A DNA stretch of 64,000 bases from Alentia gelatinosa. Taxonomy: Eukaryota; Annelida; Polychaeta; Phyllodocida; Polynoidae. The notes under the pieces are model-generated. The model ran no database searches. It was not told the DNA's origin and worked only from the letters and a program-made list of their open reading frames with translations. The stretch's first letter is position 1, and each line of letters opens with the position of its first letter. The position numbers were made by a program, and so were the translations under genes. This document shows, piece by piece, positions 1 to 13,653 of this stretch. Where the stretch lies: the NCBI GenBank assembly GCA_950022655.1, contig OX465584.1:7097124-7161123 (forward strand). The letters are read 5' to 3'.

Positions 1-214
1 CAACAGCAGATCTTCAAATGAGAAAAAGATAAGAGTTCAAGTAAAGTTCAGGTCATACATTTTTAAGGGTGTTCTCTAGTGGGAAAGGCGAGTTCTGGGT
101 CTTATTTCAACCCTAGTGCAAGTTAAGCTATAGGAATAGCGTTAGAAAAATACTCAATGATCACCCCCATAAAGTGACACTACTATGCCATGTTCGTGGT
201 GGAGTGAATATGAG

Positions 215-503
215 ATTATCGTAAAACTGGACGAGTTTTAATGTTGGCCACTGTATGCCACGACTTCATGAGGCGAAGTCGAGTGAAGTCCGGAGCCAAA
301 ACTCCAGGAGTGGAATGCGGTGGCCAAGATTAAAACGAATTAAGTTTTGATCTTATCCTACCCCGTCCCCTCGTTTTTTGAATATTACGAGATAACAATT
401 CTGTATGCCACTAGTGGCCTATAAAACTCCGTATGCCAGTCAGCATGGCATACGGAAACTCAATGTTAAGCATATGGGATTTTATATTAGGGGTAGGATA
501 AAT
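215..503. mobile_element. Foldback element, TTATCCTACCCC family
   Basis: Ends read ATTATCGTAAAACTGG and AGGGGTAGGATAAAT; the interior is palindromic around TGAGGCGAAGTCGAGTGA (about 269-286). Similar elements, all non-coding, lie at about 4973-5290, 16952-17235, 18394-18657, 25570-25847, 45049-45290, 50832-50988 and 54321-54613. They share TTATCCTACCCCTAAT and CCATAGGCTTAACAT. Confidence 0.7.
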
Positions 504-1138
504 ACTCTGTGTTCTGATAAGACGTCATATGCTATTAACCAACTGGATTTGTGAAGTCATTTTAATTATTCTGATATTGTGATGAGTTTTTTTAAATGTT
601 ACTCCTATGGCTAAATCTTTACCAGGGGTGAGATAATGGATAATATGATAAGAATTTTGAAAAGAAAACATAAACTTCTTGGACTTTAGGCCTTTATTGA
701 TATTGTAAAACGTGTATAGTGCCTCAACTGTCTCTGGATAAATGGCTGTAAACTCTGCTATGAAGAATATAGAATCATTGTCAAAATAACTCTGATAGGT
801 AGAACATAACACTGTTAGGGAAATCGATTTAAACCAGTGAAGCAAACACTGGCGGCACCCCGACCCACACTTCATTGTAATTGAATGGGAAAAAACTTTC
901 AAAAAACGAATGTAAATAAATAGATTGACAATAAAGAAAGTTGCAAAAAAAAGAGTAAGCTTAAATAGAGGCAGGCTATCTCAGATAAGTAGATGTGTTT
1001 TAAATACAAAGCGCATAATGAATTTGATGATTGTTTTGAACTTTTTTTATTGTTTTAAATGTCACATAGGTCGATTTAGGCTCTGAGAAAAAAAGTTCAG
1101 GTCATAAAAACTGACTCTAAACACATCTCATTGCATCT

Positions 1139-1338
1139 ATTCAAAGAGTTTAGACAAAGGCTAAGAGGGAGATCATGTTCATTCCCTTCTGAGATATATA
1201 TACCCATTTAACTTGTTTATTTGACTCACTCAGTCAGTATTCAAAGAGTTTAGACAAAGGCTAAGAGGGAGATCATGTTCATTCCCTTCTGAGATATATA
1301 TACCCATTTAACTTGTTTATTTGACTCACTCAGTCAGG
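1139..1338. repeat. Exact 100-bp tandem duplication
   Basis: TCAAAGAGTTTAGACAAAGG at 1141 and again at 1241; the two 100-bp copies are essentially identical. Confidence 0.9.
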
Positions 1339-2076
1339 AGATTCGTGACAATAAGACAGGAAAGAACTCCTCGCAGGAAGCAGGATCTGCTGACCCACAA
1401 AGGGCTGATGTCACCGACTTACCCCACACTTAGACTGACCCTAGACTGGCTCCAGTCCCTGTGTCCTACCCCACTCTTACACTGACCCTAGACTGGCTCA
1501 AGTCTTTGATTATGAACATAAATTCAATGAATAAAATAAATTACAATGTGTAAGGTTCCTCTGACTGGCTCAGGAATCAGAAATCCTGTGTCAGTCAAGC
1601 CAAGGAGAGAGTAGGTGGAGGGGTAAGGAGGGCGTGCGGTGGCGGTAGGCAGCAGTAGGAGTAGGACACAGGGACGGAGGCTAGTCTAAAACTGACCCTA
1701 GACTGGCTCCAGTCCCTGCATACTGTGGCTACCCTCCTTGCTGGGATACAGGGACTGGTACAATTGTTTTTATTTAGTATAAACAGTCGGTAATAGGGTT
1801 GGATTTCTGGTGATGTTTAGCACCAGTAAGCCCAACACTCTCCATGCAGATATCCTGGATACTGGTTAGGATATCTGCTGGGAGATTGATACCCTCTCAC
1901 TTTGATCTCAATTGGGTCACAGTCTGGAGTAGGTGAAATTTATTGCTATGATAACAGAGGCGGCCAGAGAACTGGAGGAGGGGAGGGGGAGGGGTATGAG
2001 GAGGTATAGGGTTACAGGGAGCAGCTTGGGGGTCATAAACAGGAGATTTCGTTCACAGTGGACAAGTCTTTGATTC

Positions 2077-2600
2077 ATGGGCCAGTCAGAGAAGGATGCA
2101 TATTATAGAAACACATGGTTAGTGTGTCTAAATGGAATCTGTTCAGAGATATTTTGGTCAGAAATACTCACCAGAACTGCTAACAAAATTGTCTTTAAGC
2201 AAAAGAAACCCAATAGAGAGAGATACAAAAATAGTTCATTCTTTATAGGTGTTAGGTACTGGAATTTGTTGACTCAACCCACCCAGAGGATTGTTTCTAA
2301 TGATAACTTTAAGATGCATGTTAAAAATGAGTTACTTCAACTCGAATTACATGGAAATCTGGACTTATGAGTAAAGTACGGTTGTCATCAGATAACTAAT
2401 ATAATATTATATCAGAATTTATTTATTCTTATACCATGTATTCGATTGATCTCTGTATAGTGTGTATATGTGATGTGTGGTTGTTGCTGTATTGTCCTTA
2501 TTCTTGACCCCTCTGGGAAGAACGTCCTCGGACGACAGACTGTCTTTGTTTGTTGTTTCCATGAATAAAAAAAATAATAAAATAAAAAAAAAAATATTAT
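2077..2600 (+). pseudogene. 3' remnant of a non-LTR retrotransposon (LINE)
   Basis: An open stretch of 97 codons ends in FFIGVRYWNLLTQPTQRIVS and NFKMHVKNELL. This resembles the C-terminal tail common after LINE reverse transcriptases (R-G-LWN-LP ... I-N ... SFK-LK--LL). The 3' side runs through ~200 bp of untranslated sequence into an A/T-rich tail of AATAAAA-like units at about 2566-2596. No reverse transcriptase motif remains upstream, so this is a 5'-truncated insertion. Confidence 0.6.
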
Positions 2601-2967
2601 CACACATCACTCCGCCATGAGCATGGCATAGTATTGTCACTTTACGTGGGTTATCGTTGCGTATAGATTTGTAATGTCACTCCTATGGTTAAACTTGTAC
2701 GAGGGGGTAAGATAATGTGATTTACTGTATACCCATGCCGTATATAATGTAAATACAAACTGTTTGGCCATCTGACATAAAAATACCATACGGGACAGTG
2801 TTCCGTACGGCAAAATATGGAACACTGTTCCGTACGCTTCGGTGTGGTGTTGGGCCAAATTAGATAAATTATTCTTTTATTAATTTCGGGTATATAGTAA
2901 ATATAAAACGACCCACCATGCTTGTACAAGCTACAAAACTCGATAATGATTTACAGTTCATACGGAA

Positions 2968-3616
2968 GTTATATATAACTGCATCGAGAATCGTATAAAT
3001 AGACAATATTCCATGAGTTTGGATGCGCCGCAATCGTCATCGAGGCGAAGCCGAGTGACGATTACGGCCCATTCAAACAAGTGGAGTTTTGTATATTTTA
3101 CGATTCGAGTGCAGTTCTGGATCTATCTCACCTCTTTTTATGACATTTAATATCATCAAAACTTCACAATAATTAGAATAGACTTAGCAAATCCATATGA
3201 CGTCTTATCTCACCCATGGAATAAATGTCCATAGGCTTAACATTGGGAACTCGTTCTCCATGCCCCTACAGGTATTTCAGTCCGTTCTCTATGGTCTATA
3301 TCCTGTGTGTTGTCCATTCTTTTAGTGTGTACAGGGGTGAGATAAATACAGAAAGCAACTCGTTTTGGTCAAAGAAGTCATTCTCCAACTCGTTTGAATG
3401 CTATGTGATATTCACTCGGCTGTCGCCTCGTTCATATCACACCGCATCAAACTCGTGGAGAACGACGACTTTGACCAAAACTTGTTGGTTTCTTCTTTAA
3501 TCGCACATTCACTACTCCGTGGCCGTGGCGTAGTATTGTCACTTTACGGGGGTGATCATGAGTATTTCTCTCTAATGTTATTCCTATGGCTAAACTTGTA
3601 CCAGGGGTGAGATAAT
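2968..3616. mobile_element. Composite foldback element nested in another foldback
   Basis: Runs from GTTATATATAACTGC to GGGTGAGATAAT. It comprises a hairpin (turn CATCGAGGCGAAGCCGAGTG at about 3039-3058), then a TATCTCACC segment with a second hairpin (turn CTCGGCTGTCGCCTCG at about 3415). It splits a different hairpin whose left half is 2885-2967 and right half 3617-3705; the intact form of that hairpin is at 28915-29085. Relatives of the composite element: 19970-20245, 35458-35825 and 42108-42530. Confidence 0.65.
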
Positions 3617-4972
3617 CGGCATAAATGTCTCATTCCGTACGAACCGTAAATCATCATCTCGTTTTGTAACTTATACAGCATGGTCAGGCCGTTCTGTATA
3701 ACTACTTTATCCTAATTGTCTGAAATCATCTGACGAATGTTCATAATCGGAGACTTGAGTACGTCTACCCCGTCTCGTGTGCCAGACGGTGGGGGGAGGA
3801 CGGGCCGTGGGGGCGCTACCCACACGTGGTACTCGCTACGTGCACTTCGTATTACCATACCTTTACGCCTCGTTTGTCAGGAATGCCTGCCTCTCTCCCG
3901 CGCCTCTCCCACGAGCTGGGGCCTCTACTGACCGTCGGCCCGGCCATTCTCTTTTTATCACTCGGTGTTTTTTTTAAAACTGTTCAGACAAAAGTTTTAT
4001 AGGGTCTGACTCTCTAAAGTAGACTGGCCTCAGGCTCTTGAGTCCCACCATAGCCCCACCCCTCCCCAACTCTGTGGTTGGATTCCTAGGCTTTTATAGC
4101 ATTAAGGAATTGTCCTCATTGCAAACTATTTGATCGCAGTCAAGTTTTTTTTAGTTTTTTTTTTACAAATGTACAACTCTGTGGAATTTCTCTACACTCC
4201 TGTAATAATTCTTAATGCATAACTACACTCAATATAGAATAAGGATGATAGAAGTGACGTGGGTTTTACATTTTAAGATGGTGATGAATTCTTTAACATA
4301 GATTAACATCATTAAGGACATTTAAGACATGATCCCCCACTGTGTATTCTTTTAAAATACTCCATGGGCATTGAGTACACATTCCCAATGCACCAAAAAT
4401 ACCAATGGTGAGATAGGAGTTCCTAGGGTTAAATAATAAGTTGGAAAAAGGCACAACCAGAGACAGAGAAATAAAGTTGGATAACAGGGTAATGTTTATT
4501 GCTTGCTTAGATTTACAACGTTTCGGATATTTTATTATCCTTCATCAGGTATCAGGTTCCTAGGGTTAAGTCTATGAGGAAAACACCAGGGGTGAGATAA
4601 TAAATACAATATGCACTGGATATAAGTTTGCATGGTCCTATACACATTGGTGTTGACTTTATACTACACTCGCTATACTACTTTCCTATCAGCAGCTTGT
4701 TGTGTGTGACCGCTCTTCCACGACACCAGATATTGTGTATATATATCGTTGCTGTTTATCATTGGCGTGTGATGATGATTTTCTTATCAATATCAGATTA
4801 GGCAAACTCAGGGATGACCAGTCGGTCGTAACTTGCGGACATCAGACCAATTTTACAACTGCCGCTTTTAGTATTATACGGAAACAGGGTTACTGTGGCT
4901 GCACGTGATAAATACGCGGTAAAATTACTGATTAGATGATTCGATGCCAGGTATGGATCACGTACAGACACA

Positions 4973-5290
4973 TTATCCTACCCCTAATAAAAAACTCCAT
5001 AGGCTTATCATAGGGTCACTGTATTCGGTCTGGAGTTCAGAAAAATGAAAAATATTGCTCTAGTGGGATACATTTGACAAATGACGTCATTTGTTTATGT
5101 AGAAGTAATTTAGATGGGCGGGGTAGGATAAATTCTAAACCAAACTCGAGTTAGTCGTGTTATTGTTCATCGCACTCCGGCAAGATTGCGTATTACTGCT
5201 CTTGGCTTCGCCTCGCGCAGTAATACGCGATCTTGCCATCGTGCGATAAACAACAACATGAGTAACTCTTGTTTGGTTTCTCCATAGTAT
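4973..5290. mobile_element. Foldback element, TTATCCTACCCC family
   Basis: TTATCCTACCCCTAATAAAA starts it and GGGGTAGGATAAA occurs at about 5120. The second half is an inverted repeat pairing ATTGCGTATTACTG with AGTAATACGCGAT around GCTCTTGGCTTCGCCTCGCG (5199-5218). Confidence 0.7.
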
Positions 5291-6066
5291 ACCTGTTTTC
5301 GTATTATTACATACCTTAAAATGGCCATTTATTCACCATGGCTTTTGAACGATTTGTTGGGTTTCTCCGCCAAACATGACCCGTACGCCACGTACATACC
5401 CCGTACGCCACCTATGTGTTGTACATCCATAAATACGACATGGATAGGAGTGGGCGGTATACGTAGGATATATAGCCCTAGGTATATGATAATTTCCATA
5501 TCAAAGTATAATAATTTTAGAGTTCTTTTATTCAGAGGGTTGCTGATTCCAAGCTAAACTACAAAATGAATGATTTGAGAACCTTACCCTTTATCAAATA
5601 ACACAAAATTTGCGAGGCAGTATCATTACATGGCATACATTATATACAGATTTTATGATTTCCTCCAAGTATTTCACATGATAGGGAGATTTTCTCGGCC
5701 GAATGTGTCGTAGAATGCGATGCCTATAAATTTTGTAGACATCCCACAATGCAAAATCGTAGTAGGTGGACACCGATTTCAGAAAACTGACGTATCTTTG
5801 TCAGTGACAAAGGAACAGTACTTTGTCTCAGGCGAGGCATCCTAACGGAGTCCGCCCTTGTCGGTAGATGTGGGGCAGCTAGGCAAGGGTCAGCCAACGA
5901 TTAGTGAACCCCCCTTGAGATGTTCTTTTGTCGGTGACCGTCCATGTTCCTAAATCGCTCGTCCAAAGTTTATCAACGTGGATAAATCCAGTCAGCGACA
6001 ATGGAACATTAGAAATACTCCCTGACGGATTGCGTAATTTGCCTGCGACAAGTTCACTGACAACTA

Positions 6067-6999
6067 CAGTAAAACCCCTCTTCCGGGACACCCCGCTTAA
6101 GGGGACACCCCGCTTAAGGGGACACCCCGCTTAAGGGGACAATTTGCTCAGAACGGAAATTTTCCCACTATTAAGAGTTTATTTTAACCCCGCTTAAAGG
6201 GACACCCCGCTTAAGGGGACACCCCGCTTTAGGGGACAGTTTTTCGGTACAGAAATGCTTAAAAACCCCGCTTAAGGGGACAGTTTGGGGGAACATCTTA
6301 GCAACAACATTCCAGATTATCACAAAATCCATGTTTATGCTCGTTTGTATAGGCCTACGGGACAGACATTGTCACAACCAGAACAATAGACTAAGCATTC
6401 CCGGGCGGGCCCGGGCGGCCGGAGTTTGTTGTTTGAATGGTAATCCCGACATCTCTAGCGGGTCTGGGCGGCCCTCAGTGAGTGAATAATAGTACCAATG
6501 ATTTTCGCGCCTGCTGAAGGTGCCAGGGAAGAGGTAGGGGGTTAGAGGTCCGCTTACAGGTTAGCTGTGGGCGACACAGGAGGGCTGGGGGCTTTGAAGG
6601 TGCGGTATTCAGTGAGCCGTTGCGGCTCTGGGCGGCTCACGGTGAGTCCCTTATAGGGCTGCTGATTTCTATCAGAAGTTACGGGGGGAGGGAGGGGGGA
6701 TTGACCGGGGGTATAAAAAGGAGCGAATTTCACAAGGGAGACATATATCCACCTTCAACCTCTATTATTTATTTTTTATTTTTTTCTTACATTTATATTC
6801 ATTTATATTATATAATTTATATTTATTTGCTTATTTATGTGTTATTGATAAACCTTTTAACCTAATAACCATCGTTTCCTTCATTTATGTAGGTATTGTA
6901 TAACCATTGACAGACTGAAAACCCCGCTTAAGGGGACACCCCGCTTAAGGGGACACTTGGCCCGGAACGGAGGGTGTCCCCTTAAGAGGGGTTTTACTG
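6067..6999. mobile_element. Tigger-like MITE with amplified termini
   Basis: CAGTAAAACCCC at 6067 and GGGGTTTTACTG ending at 6999 form terminal inverted repeats, each flanked by TA, as in Tc1/mariner-pogo elements. Both ends contain tandem CCCCGCTTAAGGGGACA units (6100-6290 and 6919-6958). No transposase is present. Confidence 0.7.
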
Positions 7000-7454
7000 T
7001 ATACGATTTGGGGACTAATCGTTCAACTCCGAATTTGCAGATGTGTATTGGACTTTAGGAGTGAAAGACGGTGTCATTATACAATATATTCGATCTTTTT
7101 CAGGAAGTTAGCGCTCAGTTGACCACTAATGACATCTTTAAGTACACAGTCTTCATTTACCGAACGATTTGCGTGCTGATACGTCTACTGTATAAACACG
7201 TACACTGCCTCACTTAGTGATAATGGTCGCGGATGTCCTGGTATTATGTCTGGCATATGACACCAGTTACACTATCGCGCTGACAATATCCGCACACCGA
7301 CATTGTGATAACAGGCGTTATGACCCATTGTAATAGAACTCTGTGCAGGTCATGCCCCTACTTTCTTTATACCAGAAGGCTATAGGGCACAGAGTGATTG
7401 ATCTATTATTCTAAAGCCTATAAGTCACCGCCCTGACCGCTGTGCCCGATTCTA

Positions 7455-8085
7455 CCTTTGCCCGACGGATCCGTCGGGTCTGTGACAATCTGCGTCAATC
7501 GGGTCGATGTACGCACTTCACCGACCCGATTTTATTGCTTTTCCCGTCAGGTCGGGCATTACTACCATGTTAGATATGACCGACTCTCCCCGACCTTAAG
7601 ATTTCGGTGTACGCACATTCACCTACTGTTCCTGGTTCTGAGCAGGCCCATTGAATACCTATTACTCAGTCCGATTAGCAAGTGCCTTATATCGATTTGT
7701 AGGGTAGAGAGAGGCAATGGTAAATCTGAAAAACGTTTCCCGATATCTTAATTGGATCCGAAGTTATTAAACTTTGAATTAATTTCTATGATGCCACACC
7801 AGCGGCCTGGGTTCACCCCGGCTCGGCTCCCGGCGGCTCCCTTTGATCTTATCCCGGGTAAATTACGAGGTTATAAAAGAGTGTGATCGGGAACAGTCTG
7901 CATGTCGGTGTCTTATAGGTATAAGACACCGAAATTTTATTTCCGACTCTCACCGAGCCGATGGTCGGGATGAATCGGGAACAAATGTCGGTGTCATATA
8001 GGCTTAACAAGTCAACAAATCGGCCAGAATTGACTGAGATCGATCTTTTCGTTTCCTTATTGCCAAAAGGAAACACAATAGTACG
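7455..8085. repeat. Diverged relative of the 560-bp repeat
   Basis: GACGGATCCGTCGGGTCTGT and TCGGTGTCTTATAGGTATAA with its complement; same organisation as 10560-12260. Confidence 0.6.
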
Positions 8086-8130
8086 GTTCCCAGTATAGAA
8101 AGTATACTCTATACCAATATGTACATTGAC

Positions 8131-8400
8131 TTAATCTCACCCCTGGTATTTTTTGTCCCTTAGGCTTAACATTGGGAACTCGTTCTCCATGACCCTACGA
8201 GTATAGGAGTCCATTCTCCATGGTCTATATCCTGTGTAACATCCATTTATTTAGTGTGTACAGGGGTGAGATAAATACAGAAAGCAACTCATTTTTGTCA
8301 AAGTTGTTGTTTTCCATCGTTTGGATACTACGTGATATTCACTCGCCTGTCGCCTCATTCATATCACTCTGCATCACTTCATATCACCTCTGTAGTCAGG
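8131..8400. mobile_element. Foldback element, TTATCTCACCCC family
   Basis: TAATCTCACCCCTGGTATTT at the left and AGGGGTGAGATAAATAC at about 8262-8280, followed by an arm with a CTCGCCTGTCGCCTCATTC turn. Close relatives: 3198-3510 and 59722-60020 (turn CTCGATTTCGCCTTGTTC). Confidence 0.65.
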
Positions 8401-8713
8401 GGTAGGGGCAACCCTCCCCCCTCCTCCATTCTGTGCCTATAGTATTGTAACCAGTCCTAGATGTAGGAAAATACTATCATATAATTGTTTATACGGTGGG
8501 AGTTATCTTCGTGGGATGATATCACGAAGCAGAACTCAGTGATATCTGTAGCCCGTTGAATGATATATGGTCTTACATGCTTGTACAAGGGGTATCATTT
8601 CATAAAGCTTCAGATCGTATGAAAATCATAGCCAAAGATGTATAGAATGTCGTCCAGTTTCAGGCCCAAAAAGAGGGGTATGTGCGTGCCTCCCCCCTCC
8701 CCAAGACACACAC

Positions 8714-9594
8714 AATCAGCTTATCATACAGGCCAACTTCTCCTGTATGGAGTATAATCAGCTGACCATACAGGCCAACTTACCCTGGACGGAGTATAAG
8801 CGGCTGACCATACGGGCCAACTTGTCCTGTATAGAGTATAATTAGCTGATCATACGGGCCAACTTGTCCTGGATGGAGTATAATCAGCTGACCATACGGG
8901 CCAACGTGTCCTGTATAGAGTATAATCAGCTGACCATACGGGCCAACTTGTCCTGTATGGAGTATAATCAGCTGACCATACGGGCCAACTTATCCTGTAT
9001 GGAGTATAATCAGCTGATCACACGGGCCAACTTGTCCTGTATGGAGTATAATCAGCTGACCACACGGACCAACTTGCCCTGGACGGAGTATAATCAGCTG
9101 ATCATACGGGCCAACTTGTCCTGTATGGAGTATAATCAGCTGACCATACAGGCCAACTTGTCCTGGACGGAGTATAATCAGCTGACCATACGGGCCAACT
9201 TGCCCTGGACGGAGTATAATCAGCTGACCATACGGGCCAACTTGCCCTGGATGGAGTTTAATCAGCTGATCTTACGGGCCAACTTGTCCTGTATGGAGTA
9301 TAATCAGCTGACCATACGGGCCAACTTGCCCTGGATGGAGTATAATCAGCTGATCTTACGGGCCAACTTGTCCTGTATGGAGTATAATCAGCTGTCCATA
9401 CGGGCCAACTTGTCCTGTATGAAGTTTAATCAGCTGACCATACGGGCCAACTTGTCCTGTATGGAGTATAAGCTGCTGACCATACGGGCCAACTTGTCCT
9501 GTATGGAATATAATCTGACCATACGGGCCAACTTGTCCTGTATAGAGTATAATCAGCTGACCATACGGGGCAACTTGTCCTGGACGGAGTATAC
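8714..9594. repeat. 42-bp minisatellite
   Basis: About 21 units of AATCAGCTGACCATACGGGC + CAACTTGTCCTGTATGGAGT + AT. The 42-bp period keeps one frame open for 245 codons; two units of 40 bp or less show slippage near 9470-9520. Confidence 0.95.
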
Positions 9595-10010
9595 GTCTTG
9601 ACCCCGCCGTACTTGAGTAGCACGACGACAGGTGGCGCTATAAGTGTGTGGACATCCGCCACCAGGGGGAGCAGCTCCGGGGTCACTGAGTGCAGCGTCC
9701 AACAACATGTTACAAGAGTTGTTTGAAATTATTCGAAAGAAAGATATATCGCCATGTTTTTGAAAGAGACAAATCTCTTTGATTAATTAAAAAATATTTG
9801 AAAAACATTGAAAACATTGTTTCAGTTACAACAACTTGTAAATCCTCTGTCACACTCCAGCATAACTACAGTAAAAACGCCTAGACTTAGGCGCCTCGAC
9901 CAATGAACGGAGGGAAACAGGACGCGGACCTGGGAGAGATATTTCGAACTCGATTTACTTGTGGTCGTGTTAACTGTGAGGTTCACAGCCTCGTTTCACC
10001 AACATAACTA

Positions 10011-10290
10011 CAGTAAAATCCCGCTTCTGGGACTCCCCTCTTAAAGGGGACAATTTGCTCAGAACAGTTATTTTTCCTTCTATTAAGAGTTCATATTTAC
10101 CCCGCTTAAGGGGGACACCCTGCTTAAGGGGACTCCCCGCTTAAGGGGACACCCCGCTTAAGGAGTCACCCCGCTTAAGGGGACACCCCGCTTAAGGGGA
10201 CACCCCGCTTAAGGGGACAGTTATTTCAGTACAGAATCTTCTAAACCTTGCTTAAGGGGTCACTTTGGAGGGACACCTCATCAAATCTCA
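10011..10290. mobile_element. Tigger-like MITE end with CTTAAGGGGACA array
   Basis: Begins TACAGTAAAATCCCGC and runs through about ten CCCCGCTTAAGGGGACA units. The right terminus was not found. Confidence 0.6.
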
Positions 10291-10559
10291 CAGGATTATC
10301 TTGATTGCTTGTTTATGGTGTGTGTATGAGGCGGGTAGACTGGTGTCTAAAAGATAATACACCAGGCAACAGCCTACACAGGCTGCTGTATCAGTTTATT
10401 GGGTATTTGTGTGATTCTTCCAGCAATTTAATCCGTCAAAAAACAAAACTCCTGCAATCACACCCACCATTCACACCCTAGTTGTGAATCCTGTATATCT
10501 CTATAGGCATGTGGTCAGACTCAGCCGTGTTTGTCCGAGCGACGGCCGAACTAAAGCCC

Positions 10560-12260
10560 ATAAAGCCCATAAGACAGCGACAATTTCCACAGATTCTCAC
10601 CGATCCGATCACCGATTATAATCGGGAACAAGAATGTCGCTGTCTTATACCCTCAACGCCGATTGCCGATAGCACCTTTCCACTTTATGACCTTGTACAG
10701 TGAACCGAGTGAGATCAAAGAGAGCCGCCGGGAGCCGAGCCGGGATGAGCCACGGGCCGCTGGTGTGGATTCATAGAAAATAATTCAAAGTTTGATAACT
10801 TTAGATCTAATTAAGATATCTGGAAACAGTTTTCAGATTCATTATCACATCTGTCTCTCCTACAAATCGGTATAAGGCACCTGTAAATCGGACTATGGGA
10901 TATGTAGCATCGATGTTCAAATGGCATTCTCAGAATCGGGAACAGTCGGTGATGTGCGTACAGCGACACGATTATGGTCGGACAGAGTCGGTCATTACCC
11001 CCACGCTAGTAATGCCCGACCCGATTAAAATCGGGTCTGTGAAGTGCGTACAGCGACCCGATTCTGACCGACCCGACAGATTCGTCGGGCAAAGGTGTGA
11101 TCGGGCACAATGGTCGGGTCGCTGTCTTATAGACTTAAGACAGCGACAATTTCCACAGATTCTCACCGATCCGATCACCGATTATAATCGGGAACAAGAA
11201 TGTCGCTGTCTTATACCCTCAACGCCGATTGCCGATAGCACCTTTCCACTTTATGACCTTGTACAGTGAACCGAGTGAGATCAAAGAGAGCCGCCGGGAG
11301 CCGAGCCGGGATGAGCCACGGGCCGCTGGTGTGGATTCATAGAAAATAATTCAAAGTTTGATAACTTTAGATCTAATTAAGATATCTGGAAACAGTTTTC
11401 AGATTCATTATCACATCTGTCTCTCCTACAAATAAGGCACCTGTAAATCGGACTATGGGATATGTAGCATCGATGTTCAAATGGCATTCTCAGAATCGGG
11501 AACAGTCGGTGATGTGCGTACAGCGACACGATTATGGTCGGGCAGAGTCGGTCATTACCCCCACGCTAGTAATGCCCGACCCAATTAAAATCGGGTCTGT
11601 GAAGTGCGTACAGCGACCCGATTCTGACCGACCCGACAGATTCGTCGGGCAAAGGTGTGATCGGGCACAATGGTCGGGTCGCTGTCTTATAGACTTAAGA
11701 CAGCGACAATTTCCACAGATTCTCAACGATCCGATCACCGATTATAATCGGGAACAAGAATGTCGCTGTCTTATACCCTCAACGCCGATTGCCGATCACA
11801 CCTTTCCACTTTATGACCTTGTACAGTGAACCGAGTGAGATCAAAGAGAGCCGCCGGGAGCCGAGCCGTGGTGAACCATGGGCCGCTGGTGTGGATTCAT
11901 AGAAAATAATTCAAAGTTTAATAACTTTTGATCCGAATAAGATATTGGAAATCGGTTTTCAGATTCATCATCGCCTCTATCTCCCCTACAAATCTATATA
12001 AGGCACTTGTAAATCGGAATAGGGGATGGGTAGAATTGCTGTTGAAACGGCCTAGTCAGAATCGGGAACAGTCGGTGAAGTGCGTACAGTGACACGATTA
12101 AGGTCGGATAGAGTCGGTCATTACCCCCACGCTAGTAATGCCCGACCCGATTAAAATCGGGTCTGTGAAGTGCGTACAGCGACCCGATTCTGACTGACCC
12201 GACGGATTCGTCGGGGAAAGGTGTGATCGGACAAAATGGTCGGGTCGCTGTCTTATAGGC
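10560..12260. repeat. Three copies of a ~560-bp repeat
   Basis: AAGACAGCGACAATTTCCAC occurs at 10571, about 11137 and about 11697. Copies 1-2 and 2-3 are nearly identical; the third decays after 12000. Each holds palindromic TCGGGT / ACCCGA segments. Related sequence is at 7455-8080. Confidence 0.85.
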
Positions 12261-13009
12261 TTAAGGGACGCACGATTAGGTGGCATTGAACGGCAACACC
12301 TGTATTCAGAGACCCATTGAGGTTTACAGTCAGAGCTTGATCCTATCTTATTTGAATCGCTACATAATTCGCATGGCTTTGCCTTTTGAATCACTATAGA
12401 CCCTCCAGAGGTTACTAAACTGCCTAATATCGCCCGGATAAGTACAGGATCAGCTCCCGACTGGCTGGCCGCATCTCAGCCGCCTGTCTTCAGATGAACA
12501 ATCATTTTCTTATTTCTGACCAGAGAAACCGAATATAATTTGCAATGATATGTAGAAATAACTGAAGTTTTCATTTCCGACATCAGATTTCCAATTTAAA
12601 GATTTATAAAAAAAACCCCGTTAAACTAGAATAATTGCGGGTTATCGGTCAAGGGTTTATCACCATACAACGACGGCAACCAGCGAACACCGGATCCTGT
12701 AAACAGACTGAATTATGGGATACCCCAATAAGGTCTATAGCTTTCCTCTATAGTACTCCGATATATATCAGGGAGGTGGTTGAATTGGAGTGGTTACTGC
12801 AGTCAGGTCGCCATCGCTCACATCTGGTGGCTTCTGACAGGGACGGGAGGCCAGCTCGCCTTTCACAGCCGACTCCCTTATCACAACAAAATGCGCCGTG
12901 TTGAACCTTTTGTTGCCGGCCAACAATAACAAGCAGCGAGTAATCGGAGCGAGTGGGTTTGAAGCGAGCCGCTAGCTGCAGGCCCTGTGCAACAGGCCTC
13001 TGGTAGAAT

Positions 13010-13653
13010 ACACTGGCCGCCAGAGCTACGCTATGTTACACTGGCCGCCAGAGCTAGAGTACGTTACACTGGCCACCAGAGCTACACTGCGTTACACTGG
13101 CTGCCAGAGCTACACTACGTTACACTGGCCGCCACAGCTACACTACGTTACACTGGCTGCCAGAGCTACACAACGTTACACTGGCCGCCACAGCTACACT
13201 ATGTTACACTGGCTGCCAGAGCTACACTACGTTACACTGGCCGCCAGAGCTACACTATGTTACACTGGCCACCAGAGCTGCACTATGTTGCACTGGCCAC
13301 CAGAGCTGCACTATGTTACACTGGCCGCCAGAGCTACACTACATTACACTGGCCGCCAGAGCTACGCTATGTTACACTGGCCGCCAGAGCTACGCTATGT
13401 TACACTGGCCGCCAGAGCTAGAGTATGTTACACTGGCCACCAGAGCTACACTACGTTACACTGGCCGCCAGAGCTACGCTACGTTACACTGGCCGCCAGA
13501 GCTACGCTACGTTACACTGGCCGCCAGAGCTACGCTACGTTACACTGGCCGCCAGAGCAACACTAAGTTACACTGGCCACCAGAGCTACACTACGCTACA
13601 CTGGCCGCCAGAGCTACACTATGTTACACTGGCCGCTAGAGCTACACTACATT
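13010..13653. repeat. 28-bp minisatellite
   Basis: About 23 units of CACTGGCCGCCAGAGCTACA + CTACGTTA. All three + frames stay open because 28 is not a multiple of three and no unit frame holds a stop. Confidence 0.95.

Noticed and set aside
8714..9594. CRISPR-like array
   Set aside because: Units are contiguous with no unique spacers, in a eukaryotic intron-rich context.
8864..9601. 245-codon frame with a 14-residue repeat
   Set aside because: Pure translation of the 42-bp array; no flanking coding sequence.
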